A stretch of 64,000 bases of DNA. Origin: Gorsachius magnificus. Its lineage: Eukaryota > Chordata > Aves > Pelecaniformes > Ardeidae. A program made the translations under genes and the position numbers. This document shows positions 1 through 13,958 of this stretch, in pieces. The stretch covers positions 129,209,988 to 129,273,987 of the forward strand of contig CM067082.1 of NCBI GenBank assembly GCA_034008185.1, written 5' to 3'. Numbering within the stretch: the first letter of the stretch is position 1; the number at the start of each line of letters is the position of its first letter. The notes beneath the pieces are model-generated. The model did no database searches. It was not told the DNA's origin and saw nothing but the letters and a program-made list of their open reading frames with translations.

Positions 1-3000
1 CAATCTACCTACTAAAGGAAACCTGCAAAAATAAGAACAAATTCTTGGATTCCAATGTGTTTACAAAATAGACTCACCTATTACTGGAACACATTTCCCA
101 AACTACAAAGCAGCTGTGTATAGGAGTACAAAGGACTTCTTACAACACAGCCTATGATCTGGGCACACAGTTATGAGGAACAGATTAAAGTCAGCGATAT
201 TAAGAGTAAACCTTGCCTCTATTAATATTAAAAAACTGTTTCTCGAGGTTGCAAGCAATGTTTATACATTAGACAGTAGTTGTTTCTTCACTTGATTCTC
301 AATTTATATTTGGAAATCAGCCGAGTTGAATGATTAAGCCAACAGCAACAAAAAGTAACTGTTGCATTGCCTTTTGGTTTTGACTGCAACTACCTTATGA
401 TAGTCCATGTCTTCATTTACTACTCATGCATTCAAATTAATACAATGAGCCAACGACTACTGGGCAGGAGTGCAGAAATCTCCAACTTACTGAAACAGGT
501 ATATATAAGATCACTGAATCAAACTAAAGCTTGAAAGGTTCCAATTTTTTTAATAAAATTTTTATTTGCTGCAAGCAATTATTTAAACAAATTACTGAAA
601 AAAGCTCTGACTTAAAACAGTACCTGTTCTTATTATAAAATACCAAAGTACAGAAAAAATACACCAAAATAAATGTTTCTACTTAAAACTGTATTACTGC
701 ATTTACACATTGATACACATATCTAGCAATGAAACATACATGTAACATGTCAAGTAAGCTTACAGATTGCATTTACCATAGATTTGAAGTTCAGCTCATT
801 GCCAGGGAAAATTACACTTTTATCTCAGTCAACAGTTACTTTCATCTACTCAGCTTGCTTTTTTCTAAGCCTCCACCTATTCAAACAGAATTCCACAACT
901 GCTTTACATACAGTTTTAAGTATTTATTATTCAATTAAACTGTGAACAGCTAAACTTCCAACTATATTATGTGTGAAAAATTAACCAATAACCTTAGTCA
1001 ATTACCTTGTACAGACTGTAGAACTTATCAGAATAAACTAGAAATTTAATTCTTCTGAATAAATCTATTTTACTTTGTTGCAATAACAACAAAAGAAACA
1101 CACACATCGTACACTTTGTATCAGTGGGACTATAGGGAATCTTTGCCTGTAACACTTTAAAAAGAAGAATGGCAGCAATTACCTTTAGACAGATTTTGAA
1201 CTACTAAAATTCAAGTGACTTTTGAACTATGGCACTATTTTCTTGTGGAGGAAAGCCAGCTATAATCTTACCTTTCATAGGGACAAAGGTTTAGCAAACT
1301 AAACAAAATGAGGAAGTGATCTGTTGGGGATTTTAAAGGCACTCCTCTGCAATAAAAAACAAATTTGCCATCATTTTATTCTATAAAGGTAGAAGATCAT
1401 TTTTCTACCCCAATCATTCTGCACTTGAACATGACTAACTGTACAATCATTAAATAAATCTTACAGAAGAACTTTCAGGGAGTTCCATGGCTTTAGGGTT
1501 TAGATGTATTGATTGTATATAATGTTTTGGGGAATTCTCAAATAGGCATTCATAACTATCATCAGAAGACAGACACCATCATTCCATTTTTCTTTTCTCA
1601 TGAGTTAATATTACACTGTGCTAGGGAAAAAAAAAAAGGTCTCTCAAGATTCTATAAAATTAACTTTCAGTAGCTTACTGGATCTCAAATCAAATATATT
1701 CTGCACATTACTTTCCAAAAACTTCATGGACAGAAGAAGAAATTCTGCAAGCATAACAAGACAGCCAAAATTAGGAGTCTAACACTTGTTATAGTCAATG
1801 AAGACCTGACTAATGTCCTCAAAGGCACCTAGTTTAGGTCAACTAAATTGCTCTCTAAGCTCCATTGACAGTACTGAGTAGCTCTCCAAAGGACCGCAAT
1901 AGGAGCGCAGGAGTTAAGAGTACATGTTGACACTTAACATAAGGCACCTGAACCTGAGAACAGAAATTCCATCCTCAGTTTCCTAACTGCTGTTAAGAAA
2001 AGAATTGAACTACAGCTCAGTGCATGAAAAATACTGTTTTGAAATAATTTTCAATCCAGTATGAGAAAACAAAAGGGGACTAGGGGATTAAGAAAAGCAC
2101 TTCCTACCTGAAAAGACATGCTAAACAGCTCCAAAAAGATTTAAAATTATAAGAGTTACATGAATTAAATAAATGTCTTTTATGCTTTTGAAGAATGAAA
2201 GTCTACCTTCTTATAATTTCAAGGATTGAAGTAGCCAATCTCATTTGCCTGGAAAACCTCTGGAAAAAAAGTGAAGCCCTAAAAAGTTACACGATATCAG
2301 AAATGCTAAAAAAAAAACCAAACCAAACTACAACACCACTTTATTAAGGAAAAAAAAACAAACCAGGTTTTGTTTTTCAACAAAATAGGTGCCTCTCTGT
2401 TAGTATCTACCCTACCTTCCATCTCAAGAGAAACAGCAACAACAAACAATACAGCCTCACCTTCCATGTAAGGCTGTTAAAATTCCATAGGCTCACCTCA
2501 GAATTAGAATCATAGAATGCTCTGGGTTGGAAGGGACCTTTAGAGGTCATCTAGTCCAACCCCCCTGCAGTGAGCAGGGACATCTTCAACTCAATCAGGT
2601 TGCTCAGAGCCCCGTCCAACCTGGCCTTGAATGTTTCCAGGGATGGGGCCTCCACCACCTCTCTGGGCAACCCCTTCCAGTGTTTCACCACCCTCATTGC
2701 AAAAAATGTCTTCCTTATATCCAATCTAAATCTACTGTCCTTTAGTTTAACCCTTGTCCTGTCACAGCAGGCCATGCTAAAAAGATTGTCCCCATCTTTC
2801 CTATAGGCCCCCTTTAGGTACTGAAAGGCCACAATCAGGTCTCCCCGCAGCCTTCTCTTCTCCAGGCTGAACAAGCCCAACTCTCTCAGCCTATCCTCAC
2901 AGGAGAGGTGCTCCAGCCCTCAGATCATTTTTGTGATCCTCCTCTGGACCCACTCCAACAGTTCCATGTCCTTCTTGGGCTAAGGGCTTCAGAGCTGGAT

Positions 3001-3826
3001 GCAGTGCTCCAGGTGAGGTCTCACCAGAGCTGAGTCGAGGGGCAGAATCACCTCCCTCGACCTGCTGGCCACGCTTCTCCTGATGCAGCCCAGAATAGGG
3101 TTGGCCTTCTGGGCTGTGAGCACACATTGCTGGCTCATGTCCAGCTTTTCATTCGCCAGTACCCCAATGTCCTTCTCCACAGAGCTGCTCTCAATTATTA
3201 CAGAAGTGTTTCTTTAAAACCAGACCTCATACATTTGTAACATAAACTAGATTTTGAAGTAATGAGCAAAACAATGATTTGAGTATGTTTTAACTTTAAA
3301 ATTCCCCCATTTCAAACTGTCACTGAAAATCATGAGAAAGTTCAAGGCTAGTTGCTTTCACTTATAACTAAATGCCACAGACAATTCCTTTCTCTCCTCT
3401 CCATCTCTCTGCCTTTTTGGTACAGCAAAAACGTATGTAAAAAAACCTTCCCTTTTAGAAGACCTCCTATTCTCATGATCTTATATCGCAGTTATGCCAC
3501 CAAATCCGTATACTGAAATACGTAAGACAAAAATACATTTAATGTAATACCCTAAAGCCCTGAAAATACAATCCATAGCTCCAGTATTTGCACACTGTGA
3601 TTTATTATATAGGTATCTGTAGACCATGTCCTGTCCCATAGTTGCTTATGTTTGCTTCGCTGATGGATGTTTCACCACTAAAAAGGATCCATGTAGTATT
3701 ACAAAAAATTACCTTGCCAGAGTTCAAAGGCTTCTTTTTTTTTTTTTTTTGAAGAAAGCAAGTCAACATTTTATCAAAAGCAAGAGTATGCTTTCCTCCC
3801 ACAATGAGAATGAAGGGTTGTATTAC
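1..3826 (-). other. PHF14: PHF14 intron 4 (partial)
   Basis: This is the sequence downstream of PHF14 exon 4 on the minus strand. The next exon should complete the first PHD finger, beginning with the Cys-Tyr-Gly stretch that follows the exon 4 splice. I found no such sequence down to position 1, so that exon probably lies outside the window. The intron is AT-rich, has short A and T runs (for example 1627-1638 and 3734-3750), and holds one CR1 fragment. Other open frames here are short and look random. Confidence 0.8.
2508..3197 (-). mobile_element. CR1 LINE 3' fragment
   Basis: The element is 5'-truncated and reads on the minus strand. Its low-coordinate end carries the reverse complement of the CR1 3' terminus (ATAGAATG next to GGTTGGAAGGGACC). 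The minus-strand frame 2551-2880 encodes the typical C-terminal end of the CR1 reverse transcriptase ([13 protein letters not shown], then [20 protein letters not shown]). A further frame at 2989-3180 ([24 protein letters not shown]) is the preceding RT segment, shifted in frame. It lies inside PHF14 intron 4 in the same orientation as the gene. Stops and frameshifts mean it is dead. Confidence 0.93.
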
Positions 3827-3971
3827 CTTCATGCACTGTTATTCCACAGTTGTCACACTGGATTATTTCATCAGCATCTTCACTGTTATCTCCAAGACAA
3901 ACGCAACAAATCAAAATATGGTCCATTTTCTGGGAACTCCAATTTTGAGACTTCTCAAGGATCAATGAGTC
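3827..3971 (-). CDS. PHF14: PHF14 exon 4: start of first PHD finger
   Basis: This 145-nt internal coding exon encodes residues 255-302 plus one base of the next codon. The acceptor is TATTAG|GAC and the donor is GAAG|GTAATA. It holds the first zinc ligands of the N-terminal PHD finger: Cys276/Cys277 and Cys279 in ICCVCLGD, Cys293 and Cys296 in QCDNCG, and His301 in TVHE. PHF14 is a nuclear protein whose PHD and extended-PHD module binds histone H3. This first finger opens the PHD-zinc knuckle-ePHD cassette, and the rest of it lies beyond the window. The phase agrees with exon 3, which ends on a whole codon. Identification rests on near identity to known vertebrate PHF14 in this region. Confidence 0.95.
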
Positions 3972-6900
3972 CTAATATTGAAAAATGAAGACGTGGATTA
4001 TGCCAGGAACTTCAATTTTATTTAAAACAAAAGATCTGCTATTTGCTCAATTTTGAACAATAAACAAAGATAGAAAATTATTTTCACAAGAACAAAAGCT
4101 TCTTTGTTGTCAAAACATTTAAACACTTAATCCACAAATATAAGAGCTGTGAGAAAGGTAGGATACAATCTGATCTCAATATACATATTGATCTGTTAAG
4201 ATCCAGAGGCCAGAGAAGGGTCTTATTCCCTCAGACAGAAACATTTATGTCTTTAAAGCATTTATGTTCTACAAAAAGGAACAAATACACACACCTTAGA
4301 AACAGTTAAATTTTAAAATACCAAAGGAAAAACCTTAAACAAATTAGAAGTTGCTTTTTTTTAAAATTTTCCTTCCAAAAAAAAAAAAAGTCACAGATCT
4401 GAAAAATCTAAAAATAAACAGCTAAACAAGCCTGTCAAGTCTTAAATTATGTAAAATATAACAAATTATCAACTCAGTTCTATTTTGTTGTAATGCAAAT
4501 TTGTATGTCTCTATGCAAAACCATACAATTTATTAAAGCTGTAACAACTTCTTTTCTTTTGATTATATACAGAAGTAAGTATTTGCAGAACAAGTACATT
4601 GCTCTGTTTTGGCAATCTTCAATGTGAACTACACTACTTAAAAATAATGTGGCTTTTAATATGGCATTTCTCTAAGGAAACAGAGAAACGCTTCACAAAC
4701 CAAATAAAGCTGTATGTAAATTTTAACTTTTTCATAAACACCATCTAGGCTTCTTATTACTTTCACTGTGAGGTACAGCCACTGGCTCTTCCACAAACTT
4801 TCACTGCTTCCATACATTTTCTTTTATTTTTATACTAAAAGCAAACATTGAGCTTGAACTACCTTCATTGGTGAAGGCATATAGGGAAGTGTAAAATTAG
4901 GCACACTAAAAAATAATCATTGCAGAAATAATAATAGGTTCATAGCAGAGGCTGACAGTTCAAGCCCTAAATGGCAGCCATTCAAAATATCAGATATGAG
5001 AATATTCCAAAACTGCTGTGGTATCCTATCAGAAAAAAAAAAAAAAAAATTAAAGTGGAAGATGCCCTCTCAAACATCTCTTTCTCATTCTAACCTCCCA
5101 TTTATGACATCAAACATTGCATCAATACTGTGCCTGTGTAGCCTAAGCAGATAAAAAGTATCATGAATGCTACCTGAAGTAGGTATTCTTCCCCAAGGAT
5201 CTTAAATACACTAATCTACGCGAATTTTTCATGATAGCCTCTCAATCTGATACAGTAAGTCTCCGCAAAAAATTTTCAATGAATCATTAACAAAGTCTCT
5301 AGGTTTATCGGGCAGGTATTTGGAGGTAAGAGGGGGAATCTTTGCTTGATTTTAAAGCAAGATAAAAGGCTAGAATAATCTTACCACCCAAAGCTGGGCT
5401 CAAATAGTTTACCTCAAGCAATAGGGTTGGCTTGTTACAATGCTTTTGACCTAGGAAAGGTCAAGCACATACTTCCAGCAGTCAGGAAAGGCTTCTGGAT
5501 GTCCCATCCATTTTCTCTAAACAACGTACGGAAACATGACCTATAAAAAAAACCCCTCATCTAGAGGTAAAAATGAAGGATTATACAACCATTCACAAAG
5601 ACATGCTTGCTTACAGGAAGGCCACTAATTGTGAAAAATAGAAGATTCTCCCCTATAGAGTTCAGACTTATGTAGCATTTCTTCCAACATCCTCTTTTTA
5701 GGACAAAGTTGCAAAGCATATTGAGGAAAGCAAGAAACTTTTGCACTTTTTTCAAAACTACTGTGGCCCATCATTACTAAAATACCCACATTTAGCTTAC
5801 CATTCACATTACAGATAGGAAAATGGCAGTAGATACTTCCTAACTTTGGCAGATTAATTGTGCAATGGCACAGGCTTCTCAGACGCATCTTGCAACTCTA
5901 CAGAAATCAGCTTTTTCTGACAGTACCTTTGATGAAACTGTTATTTGGCTTCACTAACACAAGTTCATAAGAAATCTGCAATCTCTACTGTTTTAGATGC
6001 CCAAGATCTGATAATTCAAAAAAGAAAAAACAAAAACAAAACCCCAAACTATTACTTTAAATTAAACAAACACAATTGCACTGTAAAAACAACACTGAAA
6101 TAACAATAGCTATTTAGGCAGTGAGAACATATGCAAACATGGGTAAAAAAAAGAAACAGCAATGATGGAAGGGCATAAAATTTCGATCTAATGCTAGGAA
6201 CCCCATCCACTATGGTTTACCTTATGTGAAGACAGCCAACAGGTCAAACAGAGCAGCAGAGTGACTTAATTTTCTACACAGACATGCTCTCCCCCACTTC
6301 ATCCATGTAAGCACCTGAAAGACCCCAGCCCAGAAGCTGACCCTACTTGTTTAAAGCACGGGAACTTTTACACAGAGATGCATAACTGCTGCCAACTCCT
6401 GAACAAGTCCTGTTCCCTACCCAAGCGAGAGAAAGGATTTCAGCTGAATGTGAGCATTTCAAGCTATATGCCTATATACAAAAAATTAAAAAATAAAATT
6501 GCCACTTCACCGACAATAGAAGAATCCCATAAAGTGGTAGCAATTATAAAAACAGAAAAGCACCATTTATCTACTAATGATGCTTGACCCTAGAAAAGAA
6601 AGCTAAGTTTGTCTTCTGTGCTTAATACAGTAGAAAAGCCCATAGTATTTCTTTACAGCACAGGTTAAAATACTGTATAACCAGACCTCAAAATATTTTT
6701 GTAAAATGTAGAAAAATAAAATAAAAATCACACAGAAACAAAACCTAAACAACCCATCCCCAACATCCCCCCTAACATCCCACCCCAAAAAGTCAGTAAA
6801 GGAAAGGAAGAATGCATATTAAGGTCACTACTACATGTTCAGAGTTAATAACCTGAACATTCTTTCATAAATTAATTATGCATTCAGACATCTGTTTTTC

Positions 6901-8609
6901 TAAGAACTTAGCTTCTGCAGTGTAATGAGATTTTGCTAGACTTGTCTGCTAGACAGGTTTTGGTTTGGTTTTTTTTTTTACTATTTTAAAATATTGTAGT
7001 AGTGGAGACTATACTGTTATAATACAGTTGAGTATCAATCTAAAAATTACAGTCTATAATCCAGTCTACAGATACTCACTGTTGCAAGACTTCTTGTTGA
7101 AGACGTACTCGTGAACAGTACTTGGCTTTACATGCAGTAAAGATAAATTATCAGTTACAAAATTATAATTTGAATTTCAATTTTTTATTTTATCTTTTGA
7201 TCAATGTCCTAAATCCAAGGCAGGAACAGACTCTGAGGTCCACGCATATTAAGAAGCTTCACAAAAGATACGTCAGAGACAGCTCTAGGTTTCTGAAACA
7301 GACCTAACTTTCCAAGTCCATGGAAATTATGGACATATTCAAGGATATATCCCTAAGAATCTAGACTCACATCTCCATTCCAATATGGCAGACAACTCCA
7401 AAAGAAAACTGCCTAGCTCCATTTGAAGTTCTGATCATCAGTATTGGTAGAGCACTTTCAGCTCCTGAGCCAACAGAATACGAGTAACACTACTAGAATT
7501 ACAGAGCTAGACAATGAAAGAAGATGCCTATACAAAAAGTAAAAAAAACCCCTGAATTATGCTTTTTTTTTTTCCAAACACAATTATTACTGGTAATTAA
7601 AACAGCACAGCTCATTCGCAATCATATTTATATAATACATAAAAAAGTATCTGAAATGGTGAGAACCGATTCTTCCAAATACTCTGTTTAGTTCCCTGTC
7701 ATTTTACACATTAAAATAAAGATTAACTGGAACAGCAGAACTTTAAATAGTGCCATACCACTACAATTTATCAAATGTTATGTTGACATTGCAATTATTT
7801 CCTGAAAACTGAATGTAGATTTTACAGCAACTCTTTTTACTTTGTTCAAAATTTTGCTACTGCAGGACATGAAGTCAACCATCCTGACAACCTAGTATCT
7901 TAATTTTTCCACAGGCACAACCTTTAGGCGACCATAATTGTGCACGGGAAAAAAAAAAAGTTGCGTAATTAAACACTTAACATATAATTTTCACATTCTG
8001 CAATTAGAAGATATTTAATAGAATACTTCCCGAATACTTTTTAGTGCTGTGAGAAATCACTTCATTTGTGAGCATTATAAGCAAACCCAACATAAATTAT
8101 CATGATTATCCTATTTGATTTTAAACCCAGTGTGCATATTTCTTTACTTAGAATTCTTCTGTCAGTGAACTTAGTATTCAGATTTTGATGTTTGTCACAA
8201 AGAAAGGCTAGGATAAAGAACAGCCTATCATTTAGCTATTTTATGAACGTCATGGATGCTTTTAACTTTTATAACATTACAGATACGTAACACCTATGCT
8301 AAAACAGAACTAGAAGTCTCGCTAATACATGTTGATTTGCGTACTGGACCTCCTACTGGATTTAGAACTAATCCAACCCCCCCTAAAGCCAAGAGAAGTC
8401 TCTGTTGACTTTAGTGGCATTAGATTGGTCAAATGGTCCAAGCAAGTTTATTTAATATGCAGTGTCTATTTAGCACAATTTTGCTGCTTCACTTATTCCT
8501 GTAAACACAATTCCAGCCAATCAGTTTAACTGTTCAAATTGACAGAATAGCTACTGGGGAGTAGTTTCCATTTGTCAACAGATATATTATAGAAAGTTGG
8601 TTGCACTAC
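3972..8609 (-). other. PHF14: PHF14 intron 3
   Basis: This 4.6 kb intron has a GTAGTG donor after exon 3 and a TATTAG acceptor before exon 4. It is AT-rich with several A or T homopolymers (4379-4389, 5034-5049, 7565-7573). I see no recognisable exon, RNA gene or young transposon. Open frames up to 87 codons here lack family features and are probably chance. Confidence 0.85.
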
Positions 8610-9259
8610 CTCATTACTCTTGCTTTGTGAAAGAGCCAGGCTATCATTTGTCAATTCCTCATCATCTGCATTATTCCTGTTAAGAACTTTACTCTTCTTC
8701 TTCTTGGATCCTCCATCACTAGCCGTGCTGCTATTATCTTCTTCATTTCCTTCCTCATCATTGTCATCCTCATCACTTCCACTCCCGTCATCTTCATCAT
8801 CCTCATTATCTCCATCACTGCCCTCCTTTCGCAGTGCATTTTTTCCTTTTCTTTTCTCAGCAGTAGGCCGCCAGTCATTATCATCTTCACTATCATAGTC
8901 ATCCATATCATTTAGTTCTTCCATTGATACAAAATCCAGCAAAGGTCGGTTCCTGCGCAAATTCCATTTTTTTGGTTCATTTGTTTGCTCATCAGCCACA
9001 GCATCAGGTTCAGCTGCTTTCTCTTTCTCTTTCTTCTTTTTTGGCTTTTCTTCTTCATCTTCTTGCTCTTTCTTTTCAGTTTTAATTACCTCTTTGTCTG
9101 CTGTTGGCACCTCTTCTTCATTTGAGCTTTTTGGCTGTTGCTCTTCTACTTTCACTTCTGCCGGTTCCTCCTCCAAGATATTTTCTTCTGATTCAGTACA
9201 GGAACCTTCACCACTGTCCTTTGATGCATCTTCACTCCCATGACCACTTCCTTCAGAAT
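8610..9259 (-). CDS. PHF14: PHF14 exon 3: acidic/lysine-rich N-terminal region
   Basis: This 650-nt exon encodes the second and third bases of codon 38 through residue 254. The acceptor is CTCAACAG|AT and the donor is AATGAG|GTAGTG. Exon 2 leaves one base and exon 3 supplies the rest, keeping one frame. The product is low-complexity: a serine/glycine-rich start, Glu/Lys-rich blocks (about residues 66-125), the conserved WNLRRNRPLLDF at 136-147, then long Asp/Glu/Ser runs (150-215) and a basic KKKKSK patch near 223-228. This pattern matches the disordered N-terminus of vertebrate PHF14 before the PHD cassette. The segment between the Lys/Glu block and the WNLRR motif is shorter than in mammals, where alanine/threonine-rich sequence is inserted. 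The plus-strand serine-rich open frame over 8620-8898 is only the antisense of the acidic codons. Confidence 0.96.
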
Positions 9260-10949
9260 CTGTTGAGCATATGAAAATTTAAAAAAAAGTTCGGACACAA
9301 ATGTACCCCCAAAAATAAAATCTGTTGAAGCAAGTTGTTAAACAAAAGAATGATGCATGTTCCTCCCTCATAAGGTATTCCACCTATTTTTTCAGCTGGT
9401 GTCCAAATATTGCTATTTCGAGTGGTATGTTGAGAATCTGTTAAACATGAGTGCGTTTTAAGATGGCAAAAAAAAGATGGCAGAATTTATTAAATGAACA
9501 TTAAATGTTCCTTTGAACTGTAGCTCATATTAACAATAAGCAGTAGCACAGAATAATTTCTATGTGAAGTCACATCTTAAAGAAAGAGCATTCCAGTTTT
9601 TAATTTCCGGAGGCGTTTTCTAAATCTTCAAATTAAAATACCTACCCAATAGAAGAGATTTAAAATTACAAAATGAAGAGTTTACATAACAAGTACTAAC
9701 AATAATATGGATAATCTCTCACCTTCATTTTTAGTACAGGTTTGTTTTTCTAGGTTTGGGGGCTCTTTTAATTTCCAATGTTATTTCACTTATTAATCCC
9801 ACATAAGCTATGCCTCATTCAGTGTTGCAGCTGCACAAGGCATAAATTCTAACCTTATACCACTCATATGATATTGTTCTGCGTGTAGTCACTGTTTCCA
9901 CTAATTAACACAGGCCAATCTGTGCAATAGAAAGGAACAGAAGAGGATTTGTATGAAAAAGAAAAAAAAAAAAAAAATCACAAAAATAAAGCATCTGTAC
10001 TATAAAGTACACGTAAAAATTACTGAAAAAGATGACAAGTGAACTTGTTAAATTTTATAAACATCATCCCCCTTGATTATCTCTCATCTTATATTCACCT
10101 ACTACTTTTCATTTAAAGTACTTGTTTTAATGAAGAAAAACCCAGAAAGTTGTTTGTTTTTTTTTTTAATTAGCAGGAAAATATAAATTTGCTTGATTCA
10201 ACGCAGGGATCAATTAGGTAACGCCTAGAGTTTTCAGCTTGTTCAGAGCCATCACCAAGTTCTTGATGTCACTTAGATGCAATGAAGAAACATGTTGATG
10301 CTTGCAAATTAAAAAAAAATCCTTAATCACTTTAGTTAGCACACAAAAAAACGCAACACTCAGTATCACCATGTGCAGAGAATTTCTGTGCACATCCATC
10401 TCTGTACAAAGTCAAATAAACAAACAGTGGAGCCAGTGTGCTACACACTTCACATGGCATTATTTCCACCCCACAGAACACTGTCTATGACTAGGCAGTA
10501 TCTCAGTTGTTATTTCAATATAATGGTCAGTTTTATCTTTCTCTGCATATACATGTATGTGGAAGTATTTGATGAGGAGATTATATAATTACCAACAAAA
10601 AGATCCATCAGCGCTACTACCACGGATCAGGATATTAATGTTATCAGTCCTCTTACAAGCTAATAGAAAGTAAAAGTTTCCTGCAAATGTTCTAACTTCT
10701 AGAGAGACAGAAAAAAAAAATGAGAATCCAGTAACACAAGTTATTGCACAGTCTTCTGAGAAAGGAACAACTCAGTCATTGCCCTATGCCTACTCGCCTT
10801 AATGGGAGTAACGGAAGTACAACATAATTAACTAAAATTTTGAAATAGCAGAACACTCTTCAGGCATACCTAAGAAATAAAAAACAATATTAACGTGCAA
10901 TCTAAAAAATTATTTTTAAGTTACAAGAGCTTTGTTTGGATAGATATTC

Positions 10950-11412
10950 ATAGACCTGTTGGAGCAGTCCAGAGGAAGGCCACAAAAATGGCCAGAGGGC
11001 TGAAACACTTCTATGAAGAAAGGCTGAGAGAGTTGGGGTTGTTCAACCTGGAGAAGAGAAGGCTCCAGGGAGACCTTATTGCAGCCTTTTGATATATAAA
11101 GGCAGTGTATAAGAAAGACAGTCTTTTTACCAAAGCCTGTAGTGACAAGAAAAGGGGGAACAGTTTTAAACTGAAAAGGAGTAGGGTTTAGACTGGATAT
11201 AAGGAAAAACCTTTTTATAATGAAGGTGGTAAGACCCTGGAACAGGTTGCCCAGAGAAGTTGTGGATGCCCTGGAATGACTGGATCACTGGAAGTGTTAA
11301 AGGTCAGGCTGGATGGGGCTTTGAGGAACCTGAGCTAGTGAAAGATGTTCCTGCCCATGGCGTGGGGTTGGCCTAGATGATTTTTAAAGGTTCCTTCCAA
11401 CCCAAACCATTT
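10950..11412 (+). mobile_element. CR1 LINE 3' fragment
   Basis: The CR1 3' region reads on the plus strand. It includes the RT C-terminal reading [21 protein letters not shown] near 11014-11080, then CTGGATATAAGGAAAA, AACAGGTTGCCCAGAGAAG and a terminal GGTTCCTTCCAACCCAAACC. It is more degraded than the copy in intron 4, with in-frame stops. It lies antisense within PHF14 intron 2. Confidence 0.92.
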
Positions 11413-12968
11413 TATATTTGCCAGCTCTCACAAACACTTTACAAGTAACTCCTAAAGCTAGACTCTCATACTAGACATTTATATTATACGTTAAATGCCA
11501 TATGTATGTTTAAAAGTAAAATGTATTTTTGTATCTCATTTCACTGGTTCTGAGTGCCAATCTGCTTGTCTCACTGTAAACAAGGTAGTATAGCCTTTTG
11601 CCACGGTTTTAATTTAACTGGATTTTTAAGTTACCCTATATTTTCTTTTGTTTTACTTCCCCACCACAACTCCATGACATTAATTTGATTGGATGTTTTA
11701 ATTATGCTGTTCCATTTCTAAATATGCTTAGAATTCTTGTGAATTTAATCTTCCACTTGATTTTTGGGGGGAATCTTAGTCAGGATATAGTTTGATCTTT
11801 AACAGCACTCTAAATTACCAAGTGACTCTTGTACATCAAAACTACAGCACTGAGAATACTCTCTAGCTGCTTTATGCCGTGCAAACGATATAAAGCAGAG
11901 AACAAATAAACGTTAAGTTGCGTTTTTCTCTCCTTCAAATTCTCTTTGCCTTCTGCCTACATGTTATGCTTTGCACTCTCCTTTATGCGTGCATATACAC
12001 ACCAGAGATGCCTATACTAAGGGATATCCCTCTTCTGTCTGAATGCATCCACCGTGATAGGTACTTTTCTAGAAAGAGCTATTCTGTGATAACAGCTATT
12101 TTTGTAGGTGTTCTTCTGTCAGATGCACTTTCAGTTAGGAAGAGGCTGTAGTATACAATTTTCTTCTTGAAAGAAATTCTTAAGGAATGGCTCTTTCAAA
12201 TTGGTAACCATATCATGTCATTCCTACGGGAGTGAAGTCAAGCTACTCTCAGTGAAAGATGGGACCCGACACACTGTCAAATAGTGAAGAATACGGAGTT
12301 CCACTGAGAACAAATATGAGAGGTAACAGTTGTGAGAAAGGCATCATTCATTTCTGTACACCTTGTATCTTTAGCTCTACTAAGCACAACAGCAGGTGGC
12401 AGTCAAATCTAAAGAGGGTAATTCAGAGAGGAATTCTCCAGGACAGAACATTATAGTCCAAAATTAATATAAGAAAAAGTGTGATAAAGATAAAAAAACG
12501 TGACTACTAATCTCCACATCAACCGTGGAGTCTTGTACAATGCCTACTATGCACAAGACTTTAGGGAAAAGCTATGAAATCACTACAGCAGTTAAAAAAA
12601 TCCTCCCAGGATTTTGCAGGACCATTTTACAGGCAACTTTTAACATGGTACCCCGTGATTTTTTTATTATTAATTATTGCATTTTTTTTTACATTCTAAG
12701 AAAATCCATGTACACGGACAGTAAGTGCTACACTACATAAGTACATGGCCACCCACTCACAGAAGACAGGCTGGTTTTTAAATGCAGTATTTAGCTTAAC
12801 AAGCAGCTCTGTAAAAAGCAGTTTTATTGCTTGTTTTTAAGTGAAGTCTGAAGGATAAGCTAGCTAAAGGAAATCATAGACTCAATTTTGGGCTAGCTTC
12901 TTGCACTAACAAAGCCTAACCAACTCCAGACAGCAGAAGATAAGCATCTGGCATCATTTTGGAAAGTT

Positions 12969-12998
12969 GGGGGGGGGGACGGGGGGCGGGGGGGAGGG
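12969..12998 (+). repeat. G-rich run array, possible G-quadruplex
   Basis: Runs of 10, 6, 7 and 3 G are separated by AC, C and A within 30 bases. Four G-runs with loops of one or two bases fit the usual intramolecular quadruplex pattern. The G-rich strand is the plus strand, the non-transcribed copy strand for PHF14 is the opposite, so PHF14 pre-mRNA here is C-rich. GGTTGGTTTGGG continues to about 13008. Confidence 0.7.
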
Positions 12999-13924
12999 TT
13001 GGTTTGGGTTTTTTTGCACTGAGTCCTGTCTGGTTAATTCTTACCCAGGTGCTCAAAGCTGCATACAAAGAATACAATCCAGGATCCTGCAACATTGAAA
13101 AGGAGTGAAAAACCTGAAAAACTAAGCATGCAATACAGAAAACAACTACCATGTCTGAATTTATTCCTACTAAATAATATTGTTCAACAATAATACACAG
13201 GCATCATGTGAGAAGTCATCGAGCCCACAGTGTGCTTCACGATACCCTCTTTTCAAGGGCAGTAACAAAAAAAGGGCTACAAGCAAGGTTACTTCTTTTG
13301 GAGGTTAAAGCCACTCGATCACCATCACCCTGTTTAGTGGTCCCTTAGCCTCTTTCTCCCAATCACAAGGTGGACAAAAAATCTTTGACATGATGATGTG
13401 AAGTTACCTGGGTATCTCTGCTAATACACCATGTTATACACCATGTACAATTCCTCACCCAGGTTGCCTTCATCCTGACAGACAGGGAAACTAGAAAGCA
13501 CTGCAAAAAGTGTTTGTTGACAGCAGCCTCTGCCCATAAACTTCCTTACAAGAACAGCTCCAGAGTCACAAAAAATCCTTTGCACATGTGCTATACCAAG
13601 CATGCATAAAAGCAGCTGCACTTCCTATACATCTGACCTAGAAATTGCAAATCATTTTAAAGACTCAAAAATACCTTAAGGAAATGCTTAAACTAACTAG
13701 AATTCTCTGATATTAACAACTGGTTGTAAAATTAAGGCAGGAAAACGTAGATCATATACGGAAAATACTAACTTTTAAACGGCCAAAGCAGAGCTGCCTA
13801 ACTGGTAAATTCCTGATCTCATTTGTCCATTACACTAAAGCCACATAGGTCCATTATCCTAAGACCTATATAACTACACTGAGAGCAAGAATTGAAAAGG
13901 CTTAATACTTCACTTTCAGCATAA

Positions 13925-13927
<3 letters not shown>

Positions 13928-13955
<28 letters not shown>
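13928..13955 (+). repeat. Poly-A tract (28 nt)
   Basis: Twenty-eight consecutive A bases in PHF14 intron 2. No retroposed gene body is recognisable immediately 5' of it, so it is called a simple homopolymer and not a retrocopy tail. Confidence 0.9.

Positions 13956-13958
<3 letters not shown>

Noticed and set aside
8620..8898. Plus-strand serine-rich open frame of 92 codons
   Set aside because: It is the antisense of GAA/GAT/TCA-rich codons in PHF14 exon 3; that exon has proper splice sites and a conserved protein.
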